Below are positions 14,933-27,143 of a stretch of 64,000 bases of DNA, in pieces. This stretch comes from Xestospongia bergquistia (Eukaryota > Porifera > Demospongiae > Haplosclerida > Petrosiidae). The stretch is from the NCBI GenBank assembly GCA_963965975.1, contig OZ014412.1, positions 4,900,501 to 4,964,500 of the forward strand, read 5' to 3'. Below the pieces are notes generated by a model. It did no database searches, was not told the DNA's origin, and worked only from the letters and a program-made list of their open reading frames with translations. Both the position numbers and the translations under genes were made by a program. The first letter of the stretch is position 1. Each line of letters begins with the position of its first letter.

Positions 14933-17900
14933 TTACCAAAAAGCAAGTCTTTGTTTAATAGTCTCGTAATCATCAAAATTCTCACAGCTCTCTTTGTGTG
15001 CTCTGGATAACCACAGTCTCTGTATTGTACTGTTGTTAACAAGTGCACTGAAAATTGTCAGGAAATTATTGCTTGTCAGTGCAGTATGGTTGAGATGTAG
15101 TTCGGCCAATAATGTAGTTTCCTGCAAAAGTTCAGCAAACGTAGTCGTGCTTTCTGAAGTGATCATAGGATTATAGCTAATATCCAAACGTGTCAACGTT
15201 TGCTTTTCAATAATCCCTTCAGAGATCTGTTGGACACATTTATCATTGATGTTACTGTTATGAAGGTGTAGCTCTTTTAATACATTGTTGGTACGTAACA
15301 TATATGACAAGTGACTTGCATCATCTTCATCTTCATCATTGTCTGTTATGGCAAGCTTAACATTCCACATCCCAAATGTTTCAAGTGTGTCATTGTTAGA
15401 GAGAGCATCAGTTACTTGCTTAATACTACCAGTAAGCGAGGAAGAGTGAAGTTCCAATGTCTTCAGCTTTTTATTTCTGGCAAGTGTCCCTGACAGTACA
15501 GTGATACAATTACTGTCCAATGGAGTATCATTAAGAATAAGGCCCTTTACAGGACATTCATTGAGATTGTTAATAATCACTAACAAACTTTCAGGGGATG
15601 ACTTATAGACCCAAATACTCCATTCCATTTGCTGCTCCTCTTTTAATTTGCTCATGACATCTTCACTTTGTTTAGAAGTTGGTAAAGTGAGCTCAACAAC
15701 ATCAGAATACCATTTAACATTTGTAGTGTCTTCTACGAGAAAGCAGAATAGTCTATACATTGTAGTTGACTTTCAAATTAAAAGTTATAATTATAATAAT
15801 GTCTAATAGTTTATTCCTTAAATCAACTAATGCTGCTTACCATCTTTTGACTCTGTAACATTAGCTGAGCTTGTTAAATTATTTATTAACTCTGAAAATA
15901 AATGATAGAATATATGATAATGATATACAAGTTGTATAATAGTACCTGTAAAGGATTTTTCTGCATGTTCTTGAGAATGCTTTTTTATTTTTGATAAGAC
16001 GTCTAGATGTGGAATTAAGGAGTCAAATTATGTATACACTAATTGTTAATTACCATTCTTTTTTTTAATTGTGTTTGTGCTCTCTTCTAATTGTAAAGTC
16101 AAATTTGTGATTATCTTTTGTAGATCTCCTACCTCCACTCGTAATTTTGTCTGACTACCTGTCATAAAATACTTCACTCATTACAATTTTTAAAACATTA
16201 AGACAATAAAAAGATTGAAGCTAAGGCACATATGATATTCCTAGTCACTGATTATCTTGATATTTTGTAACTTGTTTGGAAAAAGTAGTCACAATGTAGA
16301 TCATTCAGTTTATGAAAACCTAAGTATCAAATAGTTTTAGGACTCATACATGTTGTGTATATGTGATTTAAAAGACCAAAAGTAATATGTGATCTGTGGC
16401 TTGTTTCAAGCAAATACAATAACAGTGCCACTTTCCTTGTGGATTAATGAATCCAGAAATAATATCAATTGTTATAATACACACGTACCTTCTAATGACT
16501 TTATTTCCATAGTCTTTTTTTTACTGATGGTTTGTTGTAGTTCCAGTTGAACTGTTAATTCCTTTGTCTTCTCCTTTATCATAGCTTTAATCTCCTATAA
16601 TTATATCAGTATGTAGCAACTATTGTCTGAACCATTTGTACTTACATGTGTGTCAAAAATGGTGTAGTAACCAAAAGACAGTCTAGATAATCCTATCTCT
16701 TTCAGCTGGTCAAGACTCTCCTTTGCTGTCATTAGTAGAATATCCATCATATGTTGTGGAGCATAGCAGGTAACGATGATGGATTCGCCTTCATTTATTG
16801 CTCTAACTTGTACATTGTTTACTAAATCTTTGAAGGCTTTTGCAAGTAAACGTTTAATGTCACCAATTGTGTGTTTATCAGCTTCCCATTCTAGAACAAA
16901 TACAATAGTCTCACAAATGAGGGGATGGGAAAATGAGTCTACTTTGAAGCTCTGGTTACAACATATGTCAGCTTTGATTTTCTCACAAAAATCATCAACT
17001 AACTTTTTAAAATCTTCAATGTGTTTTTTAGCTTCAATAATATTGTAGTGATCAACAATAGCCTCCAAACAGGCTACATTAATAATTGTACATTTATCTT
17101 CCACAAGCTCCATAATATTATTAAATGACTTTGCTATCGCCAATTGATGCGTTAGCTCTGGGAAACATCTTTGAATAAATTTTTTGAGTGTCCTTAATGA
17201 AGAAATACTCTTAACACTCTTAACAACAATAGGTACAACTTTCTCCTTGAGTTTTCCATAAGCAACTCTCATTTGATCAAAGTCATATATATAATGGGGT
17301 TGCATCATAATTTGAAAGGTTTTATCTGTAAATTATTAGGGGTTAATATATAAGATCTAAAACTCATAAAATTTACTTACTATACTGTTTGAGTATATTA
17401 TTACCAATTGCTACTGTTTCTTCAGACTTTAACAAAACACTGGCAAAGATTCTCAATTTGTTCGGATCCACAGACACAGTAGTACACAGTGCTCTCAATG
17501 CACCATCACCGAGTACACCTTCCATCCTAATCACTTCATCTAATGTCTCCTTGGAGATCAGTCTCTCTGTGTGTAAAATCCGAACAATCTTTGCAGGAAG
17601 TATGAGGCTATCGGTGTGTCTCTGTAGCATTTGACATGCTGTAATGGATAACTCTGGTTCTTTTTCAGCTAGAGATAACATGATCAATATTTTTAAAAAA
17701 TTATATGAAAATTATTGTTTACCATTTCGTTTAGCATTTCTAGCAGAAGTTGTTTCTCCTATTTTTTTAAGAGCACCAGCTAATGTTTTCCAAGTTGATC
17801 CACCTCTCTCATCAACTTTGTCCACCCTTCGCAGCCAATTAGACAAGCATTCTAGAAGACATCGAGTTACATCTGTCCCGTGTCGTGCTTCAATAGTGTC

Positions 17901-18115
17901 CAATGTATCCTTTATTAGACCAAGGTTGAGACCAAGAATCATCCAATTACGTTCTAAAAAACGACTACTTTTCAACAGTTCTAATACTTCATCTAGATGA
18001 GTAATATCTATGAGAAAATAAACAGTAATGTTACTTTGATAACTCTTTTAGAAGAAATGCTTGACAAAATGTTTATCTTCTTGTATAAAATCTTACCTAA
18101 TTCTTTTGAAACCAT
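14933..18115 (-). CDS. Death-domain / death-fold / coiled-coil / LRR protein, copy 2, intact
   Basis: Nine exons at 18097-18115, 17723-18007, 17381-17668, 16646-17325, 16489-16594, 16054-16158, 15946-16002, 15841-15891 and 14933-15732. Every exon has the same length as in copy 1 (19, 285, 288, 680, 106, 105, 57, 51, 800 nt), giving 796 aa. Domain order is as in copy 1. Replacements cluster in the unrecognised exon-4 domain (KFIQRCFPELTHQLAIAKSF against TYLDRCFPELTHQLARAKSF) and in the LRRs (LSYMLRTNNVLKELHLHN). The long insertion in the coiled-coil intron is absent. The LRR exon is practically identical to copy 3. Confidence 0.85.
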
Positions 18116-18583
18116 TGCCAGTTTGTCTTCAAGGTTAGTTAGTTCTTGGGAGGTCTATTTTTGGGGGCTTCTGTTAATTCTATTTGTGGTCATTTAAAAT
18201 TACATTTAATAGTATAGTGTCTGGCAACATATATATAGTTTCTGTTTTCATTACTAGATACTATGAGATTAACAATTTGTGAACTTCAACAAATGACTTC
18301 TTAGAAAATATATGTATGTGGTACATAGGATAGTCCCTATTATAGATTCTATAGTGAAAGCTGGCACAACATCCATGAAAATTCTTTTGGCTTAGATGTT
18401 GCATCAGACTTAAACTGTTAAAATACTTCACAAACAATTATGATATTATTTGCTCAGACAACGTTTTATTACATAATATATTTGAGAAGTTAAAATATAT
18501 GGCAACAAAAATTATAAAAAACAAACAGAAAAGAGTCAACAACAAACAAAGTAATTACATCTAACTTTAATAAACTGAAAACA

Positions 18584-19130
18584 TTCAAGCTCCTTCACTG
18601 GACAACCACAGTCTCTGTATTGTATTATTACAGTAGTAGTGATGGCAGTATAAACTGTTTTGATATCATCACTTTTCAATACAGTATGATTAAGTTACAG
18701 TTCTTGTAACTACACTTACTGAAGTAATTATAACTGGCGGTATAAAGCAAATAATGGACACTCTTCTTACTAACAATACACTCATGACATTAGGTTTGTG
18801 GAATGTTAAAACTCCCATAAAAGATGAAGATGCAACTCACATGTCACATATTAATTAATGAAATATTGAAAGAACTACACCTCAATAACAAAATAACATC
18901 AGATTTCTAAAGGGACCATTGAAAAACAAATGCTTACAGACACATTTGATTATCAGTACATGGGGAAGAGTGTAGTTCCGGAATCTTCATTGTTTTATTG
19001 CTGACAAGAGACTCTGACAGCATAGTCATGAAATTACAATCCAATGGAGTCTCATATATAATACATCAGACAATGGAGGACACCACTACCATAGCAATTG
19101 CTAGCTGTGTTGGCGATACAAGGAGGCTGT
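18584..19130 (-). pseudogene. Relic of an LRR exon, partly inverted (unit 2)
   Basis: Near-copy of 10731-11270. Outer parts match the minus-strand LRR exon (ACAACCACAGTCTCTGTATTG at about 18601). The middle (about 18720-18900) reads LRR-like codons on the plus strand. The shared inversion shows it predates the duplication of these two units. Confidence 0.68.
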
Positions 19131-19243
19131 AATATTATGTAAAACACCATGGCTATAATTTTATTCCACGAATACACGTATATAGTTTGCGCATGCGTGG
19201 ACCAGTATTGAACGTAAGTGTTAAAAATTGAAGGATCTGGCTA

Positions 19244-19441
19244 ATGGCACTCAGAAAAAGAAAGATCAAAGATCTAGGAAAGAAGCCAAGATTCAGACCA
19301 TTACCAAAATGGAAACAAGAATCAAAACAAATTGAAGAAGTAGTTGCTCAGTATGATATCATGAAACCAGAAGATTTTGAAAGATTTTCAGATATTCCAC
19401 TCTCTAGACAAACTCAAGAAGGACTTAGACAAAATGGTTAA
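19244..19441 (+). pseudogene. DDX10: DDX10 5' stub 2, truncated at the unit junction
   Basis: 65 aa, MALRKRKIKDLGKKPRFRP to GLRQNG, then TAA made by the junction. Open throughout, unlike stub 1. It corresponds to the N-terminal extension of DDX10 before the Q motif and has no helicase core. It could still be transcribed and read into the DNMT3 fragment behind it. Confidence 0.88.
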
Positions 19442-19442
19442 A

Positions 19443-20438
19443 AAGCAAATTATAAGTCGGTTTTTACAAGTTAGTTAATGCAAACTCTATCCATCTTTGA
19501 ATTTTTTTATCATTTTCTTTCAAGTGCAATCCAGTGGTGGTTGATGCTAGAGAAATATCAGCTGCTCATAGAGCTCGTTATTTCTGGGGTAACTTCCCTG
19601 GCATGAACAGGTACATCATTGATGTTCATTCGTAATTCTAAACTTTGACCTTTTTCAGACCAACCAAACCTCTCCCTGGAGATCGTCTAACACTTCAAGA
19701 ATGTCTTGAACCTCACTGTTTCAGGACAGCACAAGTACAATGCATGTATTTGAATGTTTAAGTGTATTTTGTTTTCACTTTCAGTTTACAAAGTTGCGGA
19801 CTATTACAACAAAGATGAACTCCATCAAACAAACAGAGAAAGCCATTTTTCCTGTTAGAGTGGAGGTAGGAGCAATGGGAGAAGAGGATGATGAGGACGG
19901 TGATGTCCTCTGGTGTACGGAAATGGAGAGGTACTGTAGACCACCGAGCAAGAATAAAGGACTTGATACATTCCTCTTAGGTTGTTTGGGTTTCCTGATC
20001 ACTATACTGATGTGGCTAATCTTGGTCGATGTGGACGTCAAAGATTGTTAGGGAAAGCCTGGAGTGTCCCTGTTGTTAGACACTTGTTTTCACCTCTCAA
20101 AGTACAATTTATTTTCAATGTATATATTTTAACTCTTTCCATTCCCCCTACAGGACTACTTTCAGTCCAACACTACAGGAATGCCATCCTCCATCAAGCA
20201 TCCTGGAAGCTCCACCCCTATATCTTTACCAGAAACTGAGGAATTTAGTGTTGCCATGACAACCAAAGAGCTGTCCCCACTAGCAACATCTATAATTCCA
20301 AGTCTAGTACCTGTAATCACTCCTATAAAAACACCTGTTGTGGCTCCTCCAAAACCTTTGTCCCCAGAACCAGAATCTGTGATTTGTAATAAGAGTGACG
20401 CATGTCTGGACCCCTCCTCCCCAAGTGTTAGTAGGTAA
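19443..20438 (+). pseudogene. DNMT3: DNMT3 3' fragment, copy 3
   Basis: Same extent as the copy at 11584-12588: starts at codons for KQIISRFLQ, keeps the downstream exons and ends with a Pro/Ser/Thr-rich tail (SPSVSR-stop). Catalytic motifs I-IV are missing. One codon is lost in the tail (TPVVAPP against TPAVVAPP) and the stop is three codons earlier than in copy 1. Confidence 0.9.
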
Positions 20439-20778
20439 AGCTAATTAGTCAGTGCCCCATACCTCATTTAACAATCTAGTTTTTGGTATACATTTAAAGC
20501 CTCTATTGTTATTTTCTGTTTATTCATTTGGTGTCTAAACAAATATTACATTGTTATTATATTTAATTGCTGGGTCAACCCTATTATTATTTAATCATTT
20601 AATTGATCACTTTGTTATTATTATTACTATTATTTAATTGATCACTTATCATTATTATTTAATTGATCATTTAATTTTTATTTAATCGCTTCATTGTTAT
20701 CATGTAATCACTTATCATGAACTGGTCTATAAATTTATTTATTCACGAAAATTTCATATATATTCAACAATATATCAA

Positions 20779-22485
20779 TTATGACATTAGCTCCTGTTTC
20801 CATAGAAACTCCTCAATATAACCAGGAGGAGTACGTAAACAATTTGCAGCACAAGTATAGACAAGCAATGTACCCCAATCAATGGAGGTGGGGCTAGGGG
20901 TGGAGTCTATGTTTAGATAATAGAGAAGCTGAGGCATAATCTAGATAAGAAAATAGATATTAAAATTTAGACTATTGCAGAGCTCCAAATGTATTAATTT
21001 GAAGTTTGGTATAATGTAGGTAAAGTACAAATTGAATGGGATATAAAATTTATGTGCAAATTGTCCAAAAAATTACTTGATATTTAAGTGTACATGTGTG
21101 ATAAACTAAAATAAAAATTGAGTGGGATTTAAATTTTATGTGTGATTGATTAAAAAAATTACCTGAAATTCAAATTGTCTTGTTTCTTGGCATATTTCAC
21201 AAGGAGGAATATTGTCTGGTATCTGATGTACTTCACTTGTAATTAACAGGGGTTCACCCCCAGGCTGATAGCGAATTACCTGTAGTCAATAATAACCTCT
21301 ATAACAGATTAAGACACTAGTTCTAATGTATTATAAGCACATCTCTCTACTAAGGATATTTTCAAGAGGTGTCTACTACAGAAAGACATAATTTTTTTAC
21401 CTGTTCTGGTTCAATGGCCACTCGTTTTCTAAAGTTACTAAATGTCTTGTCCTCCTTCACTAAATTAGGTACATCTTTAACAAGACCTTTACTATCACAT
21501 GTAATCATTAAATACTTCATATTACCTCTCCTTTTCAGATCGTTCTCTTTCAGTAGACTCATCTGGCTCTGTTTCTGTGATAATTTCAAATTCAGGTAAT
21601 AAGATGCCAGTATCAGAGGATGTAATGTCAGTAATATCTATCTTACCTTTGAAGAGAGATAAAAATAATAATATCACAGTTTGATTAATGACATAGCCTG
21701 TTTTCAAACTAACTCATTTTTAAAGATTTTTAACTTTGTATTTGACCATTAGAGTAAAGCCCTTGATTTGCTTTAAAACGAGTCATTTTGAAAACAAGCA
21801 AGCTAGCTATATGTGTAATACAAGTAGTACCACAATGTACAATGATCTTATAACAGAGCTCGAGTGTTGTACACACCATCTTGTAAGTCTTTGCATATCT
21901 TTTTGTGGCTCTTCTTCCAGTCTAGTATCTGATGATTTTGAGAGCAGTAGTGTACTCGATGACACTGCCCACATTTACTAGGAGCAGGGCAACCACATAC
22001 ACGACACAGTGATGGAGGAGATGGTGTGACATGTGAGGGTGAGATTAGGACATGTGAAGGTGACGTTGACACATTATTTAAATCAATGTTTGTTTTATCA
22101 TCTGAAGTAGTTTCTTTATCTTTCAAATTTTCAGTTTCATTATTAGTGGGGTAATAATGATTATTTTGTGGTAAATGACATCGTAAAACTCTAAATGGTT
22201 TAGTACTATAGCTCTTATGACAGGCTGTATCTAGACACATAAAACAAAGATACTCCGATGATAAGTGTCTGGTTCATCTGATAATGGAGCATAAATCTGA
22301 AGGAGAAGGATATACGGTTTGTTACATTCTTTGCAGATCAGCTGGTCTGATGATGGAAGATGTACTGGGTCAAGCCAGGATGGCTTCCCTCCAACCTTAC
22401 TGGGATAGAATGGACTGGTCAGCTGTTCAGGAGAGCTATATTTTTCGAGAAATCCAAGCTCAACTGTTGCAATTCCACTAGCCAT
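20779..22485 (-). pseudogene. PDCD2: PDCD2 copy 3, pseudogene
   Basis: Starts like copy 1 (MASGIATVELGFLEKYSSP), but one A is missing in a run near 22241, shifting the frame within exon 1 before the MYND finger. About 90 bp are deleted around 21496, which removes the 3' splice site and first third of exon 3 (the MEDYMTYLQSEKY part). The last exon is undamaged. Two independent breaks make a working protein unlikely. Confidence 0.86.
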
Positions 22486-22674
22486 TTTATCACATAGTTA
22501 TAGATATTCATTATAGGGAGGAGGAGCTACAGCTAGCTGGTAGGAGGAGTAACAAACAATGGTTATCTAAATTCAATGCAGCAGAAAAATATGGGGAATT
22601 GTTAAAAACTAAATATATATAAATATAAAACTATAAAACTAAAATAGAATAGTAGCAAATTAACAAAAAGACTT

Positions 22675-25600
22675 TTACCAAAAAGCAAGTCTTTGTTTAA
22701 TAGTCTCGTAATCATCAAAATTCTCACAGCTCTCTTTGTGTGCTCTGGATAACCACAGTCTCTGTATTGTACTGTTGTTAACAAGTGCACTGAAAATTGT
22801 CAGGAAATTATTGCTTGTCAGTGCAGTATGGTTGAGATGTAGTTCGGCCAATAATGTAGTTTCCTGCAAAAGTTCAGCAAACGTAGTCGTGCTTTCTGAA
22901 GTGATCATAGGATTATAGCTAATATCCAAACGTGTCAACGTTTGCTTTTCAATAATCCCTTCAGAGATCTGTTGGACACATTTATCATTGATGTTACTGT
23001 TATGAAGGTGTAGCTCTTTTAATACATTGTTGGTACGTAACATATATGACAAGTGACTTGCATCATCTTCATCTTCATCATTGTCTGTTATGGCAAGCTT
23101 AACATTCCACATCCCAAATGTTTCAAGTGTGTCATTGTTAGAGAGAGCATCAGTTACTTGCTTAATACTACCAGTAAGCGAGGAAGAGTGAAGTTCCAAT
23201 GTCTTCAGCTTTTTATTTCTGGCAAGTGTCCCTGACAGTACAGTGATACAATTACTGTCCAATGGAGTATCATTAAGAATAAGGCCCTTTACAGGACATT
23301 CATTGAGATTGTTAATAATCACTAACAAACTTTCAGGGGATGACTTATAGACCCAAATACTCCATTCCATTTGCTGCTCCTCTTTTAATTTGCTCATGAC
23401 ATCTTCACTTTGTTTAGAAGTTGGTAAAGTGAGCTCAACAACATCAGAATACCATTTAACATTTGTAGTGTCTTCTACGAGAAAGCAGAATAGTCTATAC
23501 ATTGTAGTTGACTTTCAAATTAAAAGTTATAATTATAATAATGTCTAATAGTTTATTCCTTAAATCAACTAATGCTGCTTACCATCTTTTGACTCTGTAT
23601 CATTAGCTGAGCTTGTTAAATTATTTATTAACTCTGAAAATAAATGATAGAATATATGATAATGATATACAAGTTGTATAATAGTACCTGTAAAGGATTT
23701 TTCTGCATGTTCTTGAGAATGCTTTTTTATTTTTGATAAGATGTCTAGATGTGGAATTAAGGAGTCAACTTATATATACGCTAATTGTTAATTACCATTC
23801 TTCTTCTTAATTGTGTTTGTTCTCTCTTCTAATTGTAAAGTCAAATTTGTGATTATTTTTTGTAGATCTCCTACCTCCACTCGTAACTTTGTCTGACTAC
23901 CTGTCATAAAATACTTCACTCATTACAACTTTTAAAACATTAAGACAATAAAAAGATTAAAGCTAAGGCACATATGATATTCCTAGTCACTGATTATCTT
24001 GATATTTTGTAACTTGTTTGGAAAAAGTAGTCACAACATTAATCATTCAGTTTATGAAACCTAAGTATTAAATAGTTTTAGGACTCATACATGTTGTGTA
24101 TTGATGATTTAAAAGACCAAAAGTAATATGTGATCTGTGGCTTGTTTCAAGCAAATGCAATAACAGTGCCACTTTCCTTGTGTGGATTAATGAATCCAGA
24201 AATAATATCAATTGTTATAATACACACATACCTTCTAATGACTTTATTTCCATAGTCTTTTTTTTACTGATGGTTTGTTGTAGTTCCAGTTGACCTGTTA
24301 ATTCCTTTGTTTTCTCCTTTATCATAGCTTTAATCTCCTATAATTATATTAGTATGTAGCAACTATTGTCTAAACCATTTGTACTTACATGTGTGTCAAA
24401 AATGGTATAGTAACCAAAAGACAGTCTAGATAATCCTATCTCTTTCAGCTGGTCAAGACTCTCCTTTGCTGTCATTAGTAGAATACCCATCATATGTTGT
24501 GGAGCATAGCAGGTAACGATGATGGATTCACCTTCATTTATTGCTCTAACTTGTACATTGTTTACTAAATCTTTGAAAGCTTTTGCAAGTAAACGTTTAA
24601 TGTCACCAATTTTGCGTTTATCAGCATCCCATTCTAGAACAAATACAATAGTCTCACAAATGAGAAGATGGGAAAACGAGTCTACTTTGAAGCTCTGGTT
24701 ATAACATATGTTAGCTTTGATTTTCTCGCAAAAATCATCAACTAACTTTTTAAAATCTTCAATGTGTTTTTTAGCTTCAGTAATATTGTAGTGATCAACA
24801 ATAGCCTCCAAACAAGCTACATTAATAATGGTGCATTTATCTTCCACAAGATCCATAATATTTTTAAATGATTTAGCTCTTTCCAATTGATGGGTTAGCT
24901 CTGGGAAACATCTGTCAAGATATTTTTTAAGTGCTCTTAATGAAGAAATACTCTTAACACTCTTAACAACAATAGGTACAACTTCCTCCATGAGATTTCC
25001 ATAAGCCACTCTCATTTGATCAAATTCATATATATCATGGGATTGCAGTCTGATTTTAAAGGTCTTGTCTATTAATTATTAGTAGATGATATATAAAACT
25101 CATAAAATTTACTTACTATAATGTTGGAGTATATTATTACCAACTGCTACTGTTTCTTCAGACTTTAACAAAACACTGGCAAAGACTCTCAATTTGTTCG
25201 GATCCTCGGACACAGTAGTACACAGTGCTCTCAATGCAACATCACCAAATACACCTTCCATCCTAATCACTTCATCTAATGTCTCTTTGGAGATCAGTCT
25301 TTCCGTGTGTAAAATCTGAGCAATCTTTGCAGGAAGTATGAGGCTATCAGTGTGTCTCTGTAGCATTTGACAAGCTGTAATGGATAACTCTGGTTCTTTT
25401 TCAGCTAGAGATAACATGATCAATATTTTTTTAAAATTATATGAAAATTGTTGTTACCATTCCGTTTGGCATTTCTAGCAGAAGTTGTTTCTCCAATTTT
25501 TTTAATGTTTTCCAAGTTGGTCCACCTCTCTCATCAACTTTGTCCACCCTTCGCAGCCAATTAGACAAACACTCCAGAAGACATCGAGTTACATTTGTCC

Positions 25601-25840
25601 CATGTTGTACTTCAATAGCATCCAATGTATCCTTTATTAGACCAAGGTTTAGACCAAGAATCATCCAATTACGTTCTAAAAAACGACTGCTTTTCAACAG
25701 TTCTAATACTTCATCTAGATGAGTAATATCTATGAGAAAATAAACAGTAGTAATGTTATTTTCGTAACTCTTTTAGAAGAGATGTTTGACAAAACGTTCA
25801 TCTTCTTCCATAAAACCGTACCTAGTTTTTTTGAAGCCAT
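22675..25840 (-). pseudogene. Death-fold / LRR gene, copy 3, frame broken in the death-domain exon
   Basis: Exons 25822-25840, 25458-25729, 25117-25404, 24389-25068, 24232-24337, 23796-23900, 23688-23744, 23583-23633 and 22675-23474. All keep the copy-1 lengths except exon 2, which is 272 instead of 285 nt. A 13-nt deletion near 25504 (within WKTFAGALKKIGET) shifts the frame at the end of the death domain. The remainder is open and well conserved, so the break may be recent, or a product starting further downstream may exist. That would lack the death domain but keep the LRRs. Confidence 0.78.
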
Positions 25841-25849
25841 AGCCAGTTT

Positions 25850-25975
25850 GTGTTCAAGGTTAGTTAGTCCTTGGGAGATCTATTTGAGGTGTATCTTCAA
25901 GGTTAGTTGGTCCTTGGGAGGTCTATTTTGGGTGTGTCTTCAAGGTTTCTTGGGAGGTCTATTTTGGGGTGTGTA
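25850..25975. repeat. Imperfect tandem repeat of about 48 bp, three copies
   Basis: The word CTTCAAGGTTAGTT followed by TTGGGAG(A/G)TCTATTT recurs at about 25854, 25900 and, shortened, 25938. The equivalent place in units 1 and 2 has one copy. It lies just upstream of the copy-3 death/LRR start. Confidence 0.75.
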
Positions 25976-26139
25976 TTCATTTACTCCAAGAAATGAATTC
26001 ATAGCAAGGACATTATGTTGTACATAGCATTATAAATTATAGTGACAGCTGGGCCTCATATGCATGCATACCCAGTATCCGTGAAAATTCTTTTGGCTTA
26101 GATGTCATATCAGACTCAACAGAACACTGTTACATAGCT

Positions 26140-26812
26140 TTAATAAACTGAAAACATTCAAGCTCCTTACAACTCTCTTCATATACTCTCTGATAGCTAT
26201 AGTCTCTGTATTGCAACGTATTGTTGGTAGTGAGTGCAGCACAAATTGTCTTCATATCATCATTTTTTCAATGCAGTATGATTAAGATGCAGTTTAGCCA
26301 ATGATGTACTTCTCTTTATTAGTTTGACTAATGTAGCTGCACTTTCAGAAGGATCATAGGATTATAGTTAATATTCAAATGTTCCAGTATTTGTTTTTTG
26401 ATGATCCCTTCAGATATATATTGGATACACTTATTGGTGACGTTACTTTTATAGCAGTGTAGCTCTTTCAACATTAAGTACATAACACATGTGACAAGCA
26501 AGTTGCATCTTCATCTGTTATGGAAAGTTTAACATTCCACAAACCTAATGTCCCGATCTTAAGTGTAATGTTAGTAAGAAGAGCACCTGTTATTTGTTTG
26601 ATGCTATATACCAGTATGTGGGGAAGAGTGAGTTCCAGCATTTTCATTGTTTTATTTCTGGCAAGAGTCTCTGACAACATAGTCATGCAATTACAGTCCA
26701 ATAAAGTGTCATATATAATAAGTCCCTTCACTAGTATAAGTAACATGAAAAAGATAATGCTAGTTGTTAACACTATTATATATAGATATGCATAAGTTAT
26801 GACAGCAACCAT
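26140..26812 (-). pseudogene. Relic of an LRR exon (unit 3, not inverted)
   Basis: Collinear minus-strand similarity to the last exon of the death/LRR genes. Visible are the C-terminal region (26150-26240), then YNP-like and LRR blocks, and an open piece at 26474-26812 with GLWNVKLSITDEDATCLSHVL and KTMKMLELTLP. Several stops interrupt it. It preserves the original order that is rearranged in the other two units. Confidence 0.75.
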
Positions 26813-27143
26813 ACTGATTAAGACATCTCTTGTATTATAAATTCTGTGTTATAAATTTTACCTAGGTGAGTTTGATCTAGTTCTTTTGGAGGTTCTTTGT
26901 AGCCTGTTTGTCTTTATAATTAGAACAAGTTAAGGTCAAGGTTTATTTAGTTAATTGCCTCATGTGTAGACTGTCAAAGGATCTAGGCTATATAACCACG
27001 TTAATAAATAAAATTTAAGGTTGAAAATATTCAAAGCTTGATAATATACTTTCCTGTGTTTATCACGGAACCATCCTGTGATCAAAAACAGCGGATTCAT
27101 CGATTGCCGTTATTCCTTGCATATTTTAACCACGTGTTACAAA
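26813..27143 (+). promoter_or_regulatory. Upstream region of intact DDX10
   Basis: AT-rich, no ORF. It differs from the upstream DNA of both DDX10 stubs (no TGCGCATGCG seen). CACGTG (E-box) occurs at 27131, 13 bp before the ATG. Confidence 0.35.

Noticed and set aside
27078-27143. N-terminal extension of DDX10 from an upstream GTG
   Set aside because: No ATG start, no conservation with the stubs or family; ATG 27144 fits.
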